A stretch of 64,000 bases of DNA from Streptomyces sp. NBC_01481 (lineage in GTDB: Bacteria > Actinomycetota > Actinomycetes > Streptomycetales > Streptomycetaceae): NCBI RefSeq assembly GCF_026339995.1, contig NZ_JAPEPT010000003.1, positions 558,001 to 622,000 of the forward strand, in the 5' to 3' direction. Shown one piece after another: positions 17,912 to 26,078 of the stretch. Under the pieces are notes generated by a model that was not told where the DNA came from, made no database searches, and worked only from the letters and a program-made list of their open reading frames with translations. The position numbers were made by a program, and so were the translations under genes. The number at the start of each line of letters is the position of its first letter. Positions within the stretch are counted from its first letter, which is position 1.

Positions 17912-18946
17912 GTGCGTGCTGTGGTGTTCGAGGAGTTCGGCGGGCCGCTCGACGTACGCGAGGTCCCCGATCCCGTGGCGGTCCCCGGTGGCGCGGTGAT
18001 CAGGGTCGAGGCGACGGGGCTGTGCCGCAGCGACTGGCACGGCTGGATGGGCCACGACCCCGACATCACGCTCCCGCACGTCCCCGGGCACGAACTGGCC
18101 GGAGTCGTCGAATCGGTGGGCGACGGCGTCGCCGAATGGCGAGCCGGCGACCGGGTCACCGTGCCGTTCATCTGCGCCTGCGGCCGGTGCGCGGCATGTG
18201 CGCGCGGCGCCCAGCAGGTGTGCGAGCGCCAGGAGCAGCCCGGCTTCACCCACTGGGGGTCCTTCGCCGAGTACGTCCCCGTCCACCACGCCGACACCAA
18301 TCTGGTCGCCCTGCCCGGAGCGATGTCGTTCAGCACGGCAGCGAGCCTGGGCTGCCGGTTCGCGACCGCCTTCCGCGCGGTGGTGGCGCAGGGAAGGGTG
18401 CGGCCGGGGGAGTGGGTCGCCGTCCACGGGTGCGGTGGCGTGGGCCTGTCCGCGGTGATGATCGCGGCGGCCTGCGGGGCCAGGGTCGTCGCGGTCGATG
18501 TCTCGCCGGACGCGCTGGAGCTCGCGCGGACCTTCGGCGCGGAGGTGTGCGTGGACGCGTCGGCCCTCGGCGCGGGCGTCGCGGACGCGGTCCGCTCCGC
18601 GGCCGGCGGGGGTGCGCATCTGTCACTGGACGCGCTGGGCGCGCCGGTGACCTGCGTCAACTCCGTCCAGAGCCTGCGCCGCCAGGGGCGCCACGTCCAG
18701 ATCGGCCTGCTGCCCCAAGGCGTCCACCTGCCGATGGACCGGGTCGTCCCGCTGGAGCTGGAGATCCTCGGCACCCACGGCATGGCGGCGCACGCATACC
18801 CCGAGATGATGGCGATGGTCGCGTCGGGGTCGCTGCGGCCGGGCTTGTTGGTGACAAGGACGATCGGCCTCGCGGAGGCTCCGGGGGCGCTGGCGGCGCT
18901 GGGGGCGGGGACCGGGGTGACGGTGATAGCGCCGCGCATGGGGTAA
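17912..18946 (+). CDS. Zinc-dependent alcohol dehydrogenase
   Basis: 344 residues of the medium-chain dehydrogenase family, NAD(P)-dependent oxidation of an alcohol. Catalytic zinc ligands are in GLCRSDWHGW and PGHELAGVVESVGDGV; the structural zinc loop is CACGRCAACARGAQQVC; the cofactor site is AVHGCGGVGLSAVMIAAACGARVVAVDV. The GTG at 17912 is preferred to 17903 because GGGAG lies 8 bases before it. The substrate is unknown. A repeat element starts 3 bp after the stop. Confidence 0.88.
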   Translation: MRAVVFEEFGGPLDVREVPDPVAVPGGAVIRVEATGLCRSDWHGWMGHDPDITLPHVPGHELAGVVESVGDGVAEWRAGDRVTVPFICACGRCAACARGAQQVCERQEQPGFTHWGSFAEYVPVHHADTNLVALPGAMSFSTAASLGCRFATAFRAVVAQGRVRPGEWVAVHGCGGVGLSAVMIAAACGARVVAVDVSPDALELARTFGAEVCVDASALGAGVADAVRSAAGGGAHLSLDALGAPVTCVNSVQSLRRQGRHVQIGLLPQGVHLPMDRVVPLELEILGTHGMAAHAYPEMMAMVASGSLRPGLLVTRTIGLAEAPGALAALGAGTGVTVIAPRMG

Positions 18947-18948
18947 GG

Positions 18949-19297
18949 GTGCGCCTGCGGCGGGCCTTGTCCCCTACCCGCCCTCCCCCAGACTCCGTCC
19001 GGGGGGACCCCCAACCTCCCTGCGCCCGCTTCGCGGCGCGAACCGGGGGCTCCGCCCCAGACCCCGCTCCTCAAACGCCGGAGGGGCTGAAGGTGCGGCT
19101 CGGCCGCCGATTTCAGCCCGTCCGGCGTTTGAGGACACTCCCCCTACGCCCTGCGGGCGTGGGGGGACCCCCAGAAGGGCGTATGGGGGCTCGGGGGCGG
19201 AGCCCCCGGCTCGCGCCACGAAGCGGGCGCAGGGGTCCGGGGCGGAGCCCCGGTTACGGGAAGGGGCGGGTGGGGAACAGGCCCGCCGCAGGCGCAC
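18949..19297. repeat. Palindromic intergenic repeat element, copy 2
   Basis: About 350 bp between the alcohol dehydrogenase and VWA genes, the same family as 2172-2422. The ends are inverted (left GTGCGCCTGCGGCGGGCC, right GGCCCGCCGCAGGCGCAC), the inner hairpin is CTCAAACGCCGG ... CCGGCGTTTGAG, and several GGGGC/GCCCC hairpins surround it. It is longer than copy 1 by an additional GC-rich segment. No gene is encoded; it may also serve as a terminator. Confidence 0.8.
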
Positions 19298-19367
19298 CCC
19301 TCACCGGCCAACCCCCCACCCCCCGCCCCGTTTTGGCTCGCTCCGCAATCATCAATACCATCCGGTG

Positions 19368-20642
19368 ATGATCACAAGAAAACGGCTGGCGGCCGCCACC
19401 TGCGGCCTCCTCGCCGCCCTGGCCGCCGCGCTCCCCCCACCCGTCGCCGCCGCCGACGAACCGGCAGCCAAGCCCCCGTCCCCCAAGGTCGAACTCGTAC
19501 TCGACGTCAGTGGCTCGATGCGCGCGAGGGACATCGACGGCCAGACCCGCATGTCCGCCGCCAAGCAGGCGTTCAACGAGGTGCTCGACGCGGTCCCGGG
19601 CGAGGTCGAGCTCGGCATACGCACCCTCGGCGCCAACTACCCCGGCAAGGACAGGAAGGTCGGCTGCAAGGACACCAAGCAGCTCTACCCCGTCGGGCCG
19701 CTGGACCGGACCGAGGCGAAGACCGCCGTGGCGACCCTCGCCCCCACCGGCTGGACCCCGATCGGTCCCGCCCTGCTCGGCGCGGCCGAGGATCTCAAGG
19801 GCGGTGACGCGACCCGGCGGATCGTCCTCATCACGGACGGCGAGGACACCTGCGCCCCGCTCGACCCGTGCGAGGTGGCGCGCGACATCGCCGCCAAGGG
19901 GATCCATCTCGTCATCGACACGCTGGGCCTGGTCCCGGACGCCAAGACCCGCAACCAGCTCAGCTGCATCGCCGAGGCCACCGGTGGCACGTACACCTCC
20001 GTGCAGCACACCGACGAACTCTCCGACCGGGTGAGCCAGTTGGTGGACCGGGCCGCCGAGCCGGTGGTCACGCCGGTCGCCACCGAAGGCGCGACTGAGT
20101 GCGCGAAGGCCCCGCAGCTCAAGGCTGGGCTCTACAGCGACCGCGAGAAGTTCGGCGAGCACCGCTGGTACCGGGTGGACGTCCTGCCCGGCCAGGAGCT
20201 GCGCGCCTCGGTGAGCGTCGCGGCAGACCGCGCAGTCAACAACGACTACGGCGTGCTGCTGCGGGCCGTGACCGTCCACGGCCGTGAGATCGTCCGCGGC
20301 TCGGAGGCGGGCGACGGACGCACCGATGTGATCTCCACCGGGCTGCGCTATCCGAAGGACGAGCTGGAGGATTCCGATGGCGTGAAGCCCGCCGCGGAGA
20401 CCGTCTGCCTGCAGGTCAGCAACTCCTTCTCGGCGCCCGCGTCGGTGAAGACGGACCCCGGCCTGCCCGTCGAGCTCACTGTCGACGTCGTGGACGCGCC
20501 CGACGAGGCGTCCGACGTGGCCGCCTTCGGTCTCGGCCGTGGCTGGTGGCTGCTGGCGGTCCTGGTGCTCACCGGCCTGGTGGCCGGTCTGCTGTGGGGC
20601 TGGATCTCACGCTGGCGCTTCGCCGTATGGAGGACCAACTGA
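19368..20642 (+). CDS. Secreted, membrane-anchored VWA domain protein
   Basis: About 424 residues. A signal peptide (RKRLAAATCGLLAALAAALPPPVAAA) is followed by a von Willebrand A domain with the MIDAS motif DVSGSM (near residue 46), the conserved Thr region and ITDGEDTC. The middle part (about 230-385) is an extracellular beta-rich domain; the C terminus is a transmembrane helix, WWLLAVLVLTGLVAGLLWGWI, followed by positive residues that keep the tail inside. A GTG directly before the ATG (19365) is possible. The next gene starts inside its stop codon (TGATG), so both are translated together and probably form a surface complex. Confidence 0.85.
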   Translation: MITRKRLAAATCGLLAALAAALPPPVAAADEPAAKPPSPKVELVLDVSGSMRARDIDGQTRMSAAKQAFNEVLDAVPGEVELGIRTLGANYPGKDRKVGCKDTKQLYPVGPLDRTEAKTAVATLAPTGWTPIGPALLGAAEDLKGGDATRRIVLITDGEDTCAPLDPCEVARDIAAKGIHLVIDTLGLVPDAKTRNQLSCIAEATGGTYTSVQHTDELSDRVSQLVDRAAEPVVTPVATEGATECAKAPQLKAGLYSDREKFGEHRWYRVDVLPGQELRASVSVAADRAVNNDYGVLLRAVTVHGREIVRGSEAGDGRTDVISTGLRYPKDELEDSDGVKPAAETVCLQVSNSFSAPASVKTDPGLPVELTVDVVDAPDEASDVAAFGLGRGWWLLAVLVLTGLVAGLLWGWISRWRFAVWRTN

Positions 20643-21466
20643 TGCGTATCGCACGTGTGTTGACGACTGCGCTGATTGCCGCGACCGCGCTGACCGGCAC
20701 GGCCGGCTCGGCGGTGGCGGACGACCCGTCGCCCAGCCCGGACAAGAGCTCGGACACGGCCGGACCGACCAGGGCGGGCACCGGCTTCCGTGACGCGACC
20801 GCCGTCGAGCAGGGCCACAAGGCCACCGCCGAGGCGTCCGCGGGCGACTACCTCTACTGGGTGTTCCCCGCCGACGCGGGCCGCCGGGCCACCGTGAACG
20901 CCACGGTCACGCTCCCCGAGCCGGCGGCCCGGCACGGCGCGTCCACCTGGCGGCTCGATGTGTACGACGGGCTGCGCAGGCGCCAGTCCTGCATGTACGG
21001 CATGCAGAGCAGGGGCGCGGCCAAGGAGGCCGCGTCGGTCGAACTGTCCTGCACGCTGCGTACGGTCCGCTCCTGGGCCGAGCCGTGGGACAACGACCCC
21101 CTGCCTGGCAGCTATTACATCCGGCTGACCGTCACCGATCTGCCTGCGGAAGACCTCGGCCTGCCGGTGAAGGCAGAGGTCGAGGCCACGTCGGTCGACG
21201 CCGGCGGCGCGCACGCGGGCGGCGGTTCGCTCTCCGCCCCGCTGGTGCCGGGCACGGTCAACCGTGCACGGGACGGCGAAGGCAGCACGCCGAAGCAGGC
21301 GGCGGCCACCATCAGCGAGCCGGACGGCGGCTGGTCGGCGGGCTGGTGGTCCGACCGGTGGCTCTGGACCGCGGCAGGAGGGTTGCTCGGCGCGCTGGCG
21401 GCCATCGGCGGCTACTCCCTCACCCGCGGATCCGGACGCCCCTCGCGCGTACCGCCCGCGGCCTGA
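20642..21466 (+). CDS. Secreted, C-terminally anchored partner of the VWA protein
   Basis: 274 residues, function not recognised. The signal peptide is MRIARVLTTALIAATALTGTAGSAVA; the mature part is a beta-rich domain with two cysteines (RRQSCMYGMQ, VELSCTLRT) that could pair; the C terminus has a hydrophobic helix WLWTAAGGLLGALAAIGGYSL and a short basic tail. The ATG overlaps the stop of the VWA gene by one base, indicating coupling. Similar VWA-plus-partner pairs occur in Streptomyces, but their role is not established here. Confidence 0.82.
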   Translation: MRIARVLTTALIAATALTGTAGSAVADDPSPSPDKSSDTAGPTRAGTGFRDATAVEQGHKATAEASAGDYLYWVFPADAGRRATVNATVTLPEPAARHGASTWRLDVYDGLRRRQSCMYGMQSRGAAKEAASVELSCTLRTVRSWAEPWDNDPLPGSYYIRLTVTDLPAEDLGLPVKAEVEATSVDAGGAHAGGGSLSAPLVPGTVNRARDGEGSTPKQAAATISEPDGGWSAGWWSDRWLWTAAGGLLGALAAIGGYSLTRGSGRPSRVPPAA

Positions 21467-21470
21467 ACAC

Positions 21471-21500
21471 GGTGGCCACGGCAGCGATGCCGTGGCCACC
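21471..21500. terminator. Hairpin terminator between convergent genes
   Basis: A perfect 12-bp stem (GGTGGCCACGGC / GCCGTGGCCACC) with a 6-base loop lies between the VWA partner gene and the convergent peroxiredoxin gene; probably works for both strands. Confidence 0.7.
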
Positions 21501-21514
21501 CAGCAGCGCGTACG

Positions 21515-22000
21515 TCACGCGTCCTGGAGCGCCGAGAGCTGTCGGGCCAGCGTCTCCTTCGACTGGAACGTCGCCCCGAACAGGGCCACATGCTTCCAGT
21601 GCAGCGTCCCGTCGGCCGCTATGACGAAGACGGCACGCCGCAGCCCGATGCCCGGCGCCGCGATGCCGAAGTCCCGTGAGACGGCCCTGTCGGTGTCGGC
21701 GAGCAGCGGCATGCGCAGCCCGTACTTGCGGGCGAACGACTCATGGCTGTCCACGCTCTGCGGGCTGACCGCCCAGACCTCGGCGCCGCAGTCCGTGAAC
21801 GTCTCCAGACCACTGGAGTACGAGCAGAGCTGCTTGGTGCACACGGTGGTGTCGTCGCCGGGATAGAAGGCGATGACCAGCGGGCGGCCCCGCTGCCCGC
21901 TCAGCGTGAACTCGCGGCGCTCGAAGACGTCGTCGACCAGAATCCCGCCGGGGAGGGTGAAGTCGGCGACGGACTGGCCGTGTTCAGGTGATGCTGCCAA
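21515..22000 (-). CDS. Peroxiredoxin (BCP/PrxQ-type)
   Basis: 161 residues. Thiol peroxidase reducing hydrogen peroxide and organic peroxides in the cytoplasm. The thioredoxin-fold core is FYPGDDTTVCTKQLCSY with peroxidatic Cys54 and a second Cys59 four residues on, the PrxQ/BCP spacing for an intramolecular disulfide. The TTG at 22000 is chosen because GCAGGAG precedes it by 5 bases; a longer frame exists but reads through the upstream gene. The start overlaps the upstream STAS-like gene by 17 bp, so they are translated together. Confidence 0.85.
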   Translation of the reverse strand: MAASPEHGQSVADFTLPGGILVDDVFERREFTLSGQRGRPLVIAFYPGDDTTVCTKQLCSYSSGLETFTDCGAEVWAVSPQSVDSHESFARKYGLRMPLLADTDRAVSRDFGIAAPGIGLRRAVFVIAADGTLHWKHVALFGATFQSKETLARQLSALQDA

Positions 22001-22475
22001 GGGAACTCCTGCGGCTACGAGTGCGGACGGACGGGAGTACTGTCTTGCGGCCCCTCGTCGAGGGCATCGTCGAAGGGCCGCGTACCCACACAGTCCACGC
22101 CGAAGCAGGTCCCGGATGGAAGACGAACCGGCGATCGTGGCCGGGTTGCAATCGAAGGTCATCGGCGGAACCGATGATGTGGAACGCCAGCCGCCTGCCG
22201 CCCGGGAACAGGTCACGGATCTCCTGGAGGGTCAGCTCCCGGTCGTCGGCGAGCGCGCCGACATCCACGAACAGCACGGTGAAGCCCTCGGCCTCCCGCA
22301 GGCGCAGCGCCCCGGTCAGCATCGGAGCGGTGGACCGGGCCAGCCGGCCGCTCACGGCGAGCCACACCTGTGGCCCGTCCTCCGCCAGTACACGCACCCG
22401 TATCGTCGCTCGCACCTGCGCCCCCAGAGCCGGTCCGCCGCACCGCCGACCGGTGCGCCGCCACACGACTGTCAT
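21984..22475 (-). CDS. STAS-like (anti-sigma antagonist-type) domain protein
   Basis: 163 residues. The segment IRVRVLAEDGPQVWLAVSGRLARSTAPMLTGALRL ... FTVLFVDVGALADDRELTLQEIRDL resembles a STAS domain, which relays signals by binding anti-sigma factors or transporters, but a clear phosphorylatable Ser is missing (the expected D-x-S-G-x-x-G reads VDVGALADD). The Arg/Ser-rich tail beyond residue 120 is not domain-like. The ATG at 22475 lacks a strong ribosome binding site; a GTG about 20 codons in is an alternative. It overlaps the peroxiredoxin start by 17 bp. Moderate certainty that this is the real frame. Confidence 0.5.
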   Translation of the reverse strand: MTVVWRRTGRRCGGPALGAQVRATIRVRVLAEDGPQVWLAVSGRLARSTAPMLTGALRLREAEGFTVLFVDVGALADDRELTLQEIRDLFPGGRRLAFHIIGSADDLRLQPGHDRRFVFHPGPASAWTVWVRGPSTMPSTRGRKTVLPSVRTRSRRSSLGSIT

Positions 22476-22501
22476 TCGGCGCCGGTGAGGCCCGGGATTG
22501 C

Positions 22502-23911
22502 TCAGAATCCGGTCTCTTTGCCCGCGAGGGAGCACTCTTTGAGCAGCGTGCCCGGACCGGCACCTTCCGGGCGGGCCACGGTGCGGCTCGGCACCGGCGC
22601 TCTGCCGTGTCCGATCCATGCCTCCAGCACCGTGAAGGCCGAGCGGTGACAGGGTGTCAACGGCCGGAGATTGTCCGGAAAGACGTCGTACAGTGAGTCG
22701 ACATGCGTGCCGCCCTCGATCCGGTAATAGCGGAACAGCCCGCCGCGGCCCGCGTCGCGCACCATGCGGGCGTACACATCGGAGTCCTGGCCGATGGGCA
22801 GCAGGACGTCGAGAGTGCCGTGCAGGGTGATCAACGGCTTTCCGATCCGGCCGGTCAGTGCGATCGCGGCGACAGCACGGCGGACCTCCGGGGGCCGGGA
22901 GGAGTACACATAGTCCGCGTCGCACGCGGGCGTGCCGGGCGCGCAGTACGGGGTGCCCGCCTCGGCGGACCCGTCGTAGCCCGGGTCCAGCTCCTCGCGG
23001 TAGATCCGCTGGGTCAGATCCCAGTAGTACCGATGGTGGAACGGCCACAGAAACTCCGACCCCGCCGGATATCCGGCGGCAACCATGGCCCGGTGCGCCT
23101 CGTCCGCGCCGGGTCCGCCCGATGCGTAGAGCGGATAGTGGCGCAGCGCGGGCGGCAGGAAGGTGAGCAGGTTCGGACCCTTCGCCCGCCAGAGCGTCCC
23201 CTCCCAGTCGACACCGCCGTCGTACAGCCCGGGATGGTTCTCCAGCTGCCAGCGCACCAGATAGCCGCCGTTGGACATGCCTGTGGCGAGGGTGCGGGAC
23301 GGCGGTCGGTGGTAGCGCTGGGCGACGACCGCGCGGGCCGCCCTGGTCAACTCGGTGACCCGGTCGTTCCATTCGGCTATCGCCTCGCCGGGCGCCTCGC
23401 CGTCACGGTAGAAGGCCGCCCCGGTGTTGCCCTTGTCGGTCGCGGCGAACGCATAGCCGCGGGAGAGGACCCAGTCGCCGATGGCCCGGTCGTTCGCGTA
23501 CTGCTCGCGCACGCCGGGGGAGCCCGCGACGACAAGGCCGCCGTTCCAGCGGTCGGGCAGCCGGACGACGAACTGGGCGTCGTGTTTCCAGCCATGGTTG
23601 GTGTTGGTAGCGGACGTCTCGGGGAAGTAGCCGTCGATCTGGATGCCGGGCACACCGATGGGTGTGGCCAGGCCCGCCGGGGTCAGTCCGGCCCAGTCGG
23701 CCAGGTCGGTGTGACCGGACGCCACCGTCCCCGCGGTGGTCAACTCATCGAGGCAGGACGCCTCTTGGTGCTCGGCACCCGGCACGTCCAGCCGGGCGAT
23801 CCGGGTGCAGTGGCCGGACGCCGAGGTGCCCGGTTGATGGGCGACGGCCGGGAGCGCGGCGACGGAGAGCAGCAGCGCGGCCACGTAGGGAACGGCGTGG
23901 GGCAGGGGCAC
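22502..23911 (-). CDS. Secreted alpha/beta-hydrolase (tannase/feruloyl esterase-like)
   Basis: 469 residues with a signal peptide (residues 1-25) and mature protein containing paired cysteines. The nucleophile elbow is LATGMSNGGYLVRWQLENHPGLYDGGVDWEG, the acid is in LHGTLDVLLPIGQD and the His in EGGTHVDSLYD, so the triad is complete. The fold resembles tannase/feruloyl esterases and extracellular hydroxybutyrate oligomer hydrolases. Start is GTG with AGGAGG 7 bases before. Only 32 bp separate it from the upstream PHA depolymerase gene on the same strand; together they suggest polyester depolymerisation to oligomers and then monomers. Substrate not proven. Confidence 0.8.
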   Translation of the reverse strand: MPLPHAVPYVAALLLSVAALPAVAHQPGTSASGHCTRIARLDVPGAEHQEASCLDELTTAGTVASGHTDLADWAGLTPAGLATPIGVPGIQIDGYFPETSATNTNHGWKHDAQFVVRLPDRWNGGLVVAGSPGVREQYANDRAIGDWVLSRGYAFAATDKGNTGAAFYRDGEAPGEAIAEWNDRVTELTRAARAVVAQRYHRPPSRTLATGMSNGGYLVRWQLENHPGLYDGGVDWEGTLWRAKGPNLLTFLPPALRHYPLYASGGPGADEAHRAMVAAGYPAGSEFLWPFHHRYYWDLTQRIYREELDPGYDGSAEAGTPYCAPGTPACDADYVYSSRPPEVRRAVAAIALTGRIGKPLITLHGTLDVLLPIGQDSDVYARMVRDAGRGGLFRYYRIEGGTHVDSLYDVFPDNLRPLTPCHRSAFTVLEAWIGHGRAPVPSRTVARPEGAGPGTLLKECSLAGKETGF

Positions 23912-23943
23912 GGAGAGACCTCCTGGGGGTACGGACCGTGGGG

Positions 23944-25416
23944 TCAGGGGCAGTTGCCGTCGGCGACGACGTAGTGGCCGACCGGGGATTCCTTGAGCGT
24001 GTGGGTGACGAAGGTGTTGTAGAGGCCCATGTCCTGCCCGGAGCCCTTGGCGTAGGCATGGCTGCCGTCGGTGTTGGCCCGCCCCGCCTGCACCTGGTGG
24101 TAGTTGTCGGTGGTCCAGCAGGCGGCGGTCGCCCCGCCGGTGGTCGTGGCCGCGACTGTGCCGGAGCGCGCGCCCTCGGTTCCGGCGGCATCCCGGGCGG
24201 CCACGCTGTAGCCATGAGCGGTGCCGGGGCTCAGACCCGTGTCCGTGAAGGACGCGGCCGCCGGGGTGGCGATACGCGTCCTGTCCCGGTACACCGCGTA
24301 ACTCGACGCACCCTCAACTGCCGTCCATGTCAAGGAGATTGATGTGTCGGTGACACCACCAGCCGCCAGCCCGGACGGTGCCGGGAGACTGCCGGGACCC
24401 GGGCCCGGCGTGGAGCCGTCGAGGCCGAGGAACTCGGTGATCCAGTAGCCCGAGCAGATCGAGTCGATGAAGTTCGCGGTACCGGTCTGCCCGCACTGCT
24501 GCGGCCCGCTGCCCGGATCCACCGGTGTCCCGTGCCCGATCGCGGGCACCCGGTCGACCTCGACGACGACGGTCCCGCTGCCGTCCGCCGCCAGATACTG
24601 CTCCCGGCGCGTCTGATTCGGCCCGATCGTGGACGTACGGTCCGGACTCTGGTCCACACCGTGCACCGCGGTCCACTGGTCCCTCAGTTCACTGGCGTTC
24701 CTCGGGACGACCGTCGGGTCGTTGTCGCCGTGCCAGATCGCCACCCGCGGCCAGGGCCCGGAGTACGCGGGATAGGCGCCCCGCACCCGCTGCGCCCACA
24801 CTGCGGGCGTACGGTCCACACCCGGGTTCATGCAGGTGAAGGCGCCTGTGTCCTTGGTGCAGTCGTACGGCAGCCCCGCAACCACCGCGCCCGCCTCGAA
24901 GACGTCCGGATAGGCGGCGAGCATCACCGCGGTCATGCCTCCCCCGGCCGACAGACCGGTGACATACGTACGCGCCGCATCGGCGCCGTAGGCACTCTCC
25001 GCATGCGCGACCATCCGGCTGATGGAGGCGGCCTCGCCCTGTCCGCGCCGGTTGTCGGTCGCCTGGAACCAGTTGAAGCAGCTGCTCGCGTTGTTCGCGG
25101 AGGTCGTCTCGGCGAAGACCAGCAGGAAGCCGTGCCGGTCGGCGAAGGTCGTGAGACCGGAATTGTCGGCGTAGACCTGGGCGCTCTGCGTACAGCCGTG
25201 CAGCGCGACCACGACGGCAGGGTGCGCGGGGAGGCCCGCGGGCCGGTAGACGTACATGTTGAGGGCGCCGGGATTGGCGCCGAAGCTGCTCACTCGCTCC
25301 AGAGGTACGGCCGCCTGGGCGGCGGGCGCCGGCGCCAGCAACAGGGCGGCCGCGAGGAGCACTTGGACGACGGCCAGACGGCCGGGCGACTTGGACAGGC
25401 GTTCACGCAACCGCAT
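23944..25416 (-). CDS. Extracellular short-chain PHA depolymerase with fibronectin III domain
   Basis: 490 residues. Signal peptide 1-36, then a catalytic domain of the PHB depolymerase/esterase family: oxyanion region VVALHGCTQSAQVY, nucleophile YVTGLSAGGGMTAVM, acid in WHGDNDPTV, and His in AIGHGTPVDPG. A Pro/Gly linker leads to one fibronectin type III domain (APSGLAAGGVTDTSISLTWTAVEGASSYAVYRD, residues about 347-430), then a C-terminal Cys-containing domain (CWTTDNYHQVQAGRA ... GNCP), typical of secreted Streptomyces depolymerases. GGGAGG precedes the ATG. Likely first gene of a two-gene polyester operon. Confidence 0.86.
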   Translation of the reverse strand: MRLRERLSKSPGRLAVVQVLLAAALLLAPAPAAQAAVPLERVSSFGANPGALNMYVYRPAGLPAHPAVVVALHGCTQSAQVYADNSGLTTFADRHGFLLVFAETTSANNASSCFNWFQATDNRRGQGEAASISRMVAHAESAYGADAARTYVTGLSAGGGMTAVMLAAYPDVFEAGAVVAGLPYDCTKDTGAFTCMNPGVDRTPAVWAQRVRGAYPAYSGPWPRVAIWHGDNDPTVVPRNASELRDQWTAVHGVDQSPDRTSTIGPNQTRREQYLAADGSGTVVVEVDRVPAIGHGTPVDPGSGPQQCGQTGTANFIDSICSGYWITEFLGLDGSTPGPGPGSLPAPSGLAAGGVTDTSISLTWTAVEGASSYAVYRDRTRIATPAAASFTDTGLSPGTAHGYSVAARDAAGTEGARSGTVAATTTGGATAACWTTDNYHQVQAGRANTDGSHAYAKGSGQDMGLYNTFVTHTLKESPVGHYVVADGNCP

Positions 25417-25582
25417 CAGGGCCTCCCGCAGGCGTACCGAGGTGCGGTCACAGTAGGAACGGGGCCGGTGGGGGAGGAATGGTGACGAGGCCTATAGCGC
25501 GGGGGGCGCACGGCGGCGTGGGGACTGTTGCGGGTGCGTTGGCGGGGTGCTAAGCGGCGCCCAGTTTTCGGTCACTATCAGC

Positions 25583-25598
25583 TCAGTCCGATAACTGA
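25583..25598. promoter_or_regulatory. Inverted repeat in divergent promoter region
   Basis: TCAGT-CCGATA-ACTGA is a perfect 5-bp inverted repeat in an unusually AT-rich stretch between the PHA depolymerase (minus) and the small secreted protein gene (plus), about 75 bp before the latter. A candidate regulator site; the rest of 25417-25673 shows no gene. Confidence 0.35.
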
Positions 25599-25673
25599 CT
25601 ACTTTTCATATGCGGAGAAACGGTACTGATTGTGGAGTTCGCGTAGAGAGAACGATGAATCTGGAGGTACACC

Positions 25674-26039
25674 ATGGTCCGTCTCCGTTCGGCCTCGCTT
25701 GCTCTGCTGACCGCTGCCGCATGCGTCGCGCTCCCCGGACTGTCGGCCTCGGCCGCACCCGGCGACACCGCGTCCATGTGCTACAGCAATCTGACGCCGT
25801 CCGGCTGGGTCGATGTGCAGTGGTGGAACAGCTGGGCGTGCGGCACCACGTTCAACCCCAATATGAAGAAGATCAAGCAGGTGTCCGGCATGCCCATCGG
25901 CACCACCGTCAACGCCTGCATGTCCACCCTGCCCCCGGCGGGCTGGGTGCTGGTGAACCGCTTCTACAGCGGCGCCTGCCAGTACTCGGCAGTGCCCAGC
26001 CATGACCCCAACACCTGGACGATCAAACGGGTTTCCTGA
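25674..26039 (+). CDS. Small secreted protein with internal duplication
   Basis: 121 residues: signal peptide to about residue 28 (ALLTAAACVALPGLSASA) and a mature part of two homologous halves. Unit 1 begins MCYSNLTPSGWVDVQWWNSWAC and ends KKIKQVSG; unit 2 begins ACMSTLPPAGWVLVNRFYSGAC and ends WTIKRVS. Cysteines fall at 36, 56, 82 and 102, a 20-residue gap within each unit and 46 residues between units, suggesting one disulfide per unit. GGAGG lies 6 bases before the ATG. Function unknown; the aromatic/Cys pattern could suit a binding or inhibitor protein. Confidence 0.82.
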   Translation: MVRLRSASLALLTAAACVALPGLSASAAPGDTASMCYSNLTPSGWVDVQWWNSWACGTTFNPNMKKIKQVSGMPIGTTVNACMSTLPPAGWVLVNRFYSGACQYSAVPSHDPNTWTIKRVS

Positions 26040-26048
26040 GGCCGGACG

Positions 26049-26066
26049 TCTCCCTCGACAGGGAGA
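26049..26066. terminator. Short hairpin between convergent genes
   Basis: TCTCCCT-CGAC-AGGGAGA, a perfect 7-bp stem with a tetraloop, sits 10 bp after the small secreted protein gene and before the convergent ATPase gene. Confidence 0.5.
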
Positions 26067-26078
26067 ACCCCGGGTAGG

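Noticed and set aside
22703..23974. A 423-codon plus-strand frame opposite the tannase-like gene
   Set aside because: No domain; the minus strand has a signal peptide and complete triad with a strong ribosome binding site.
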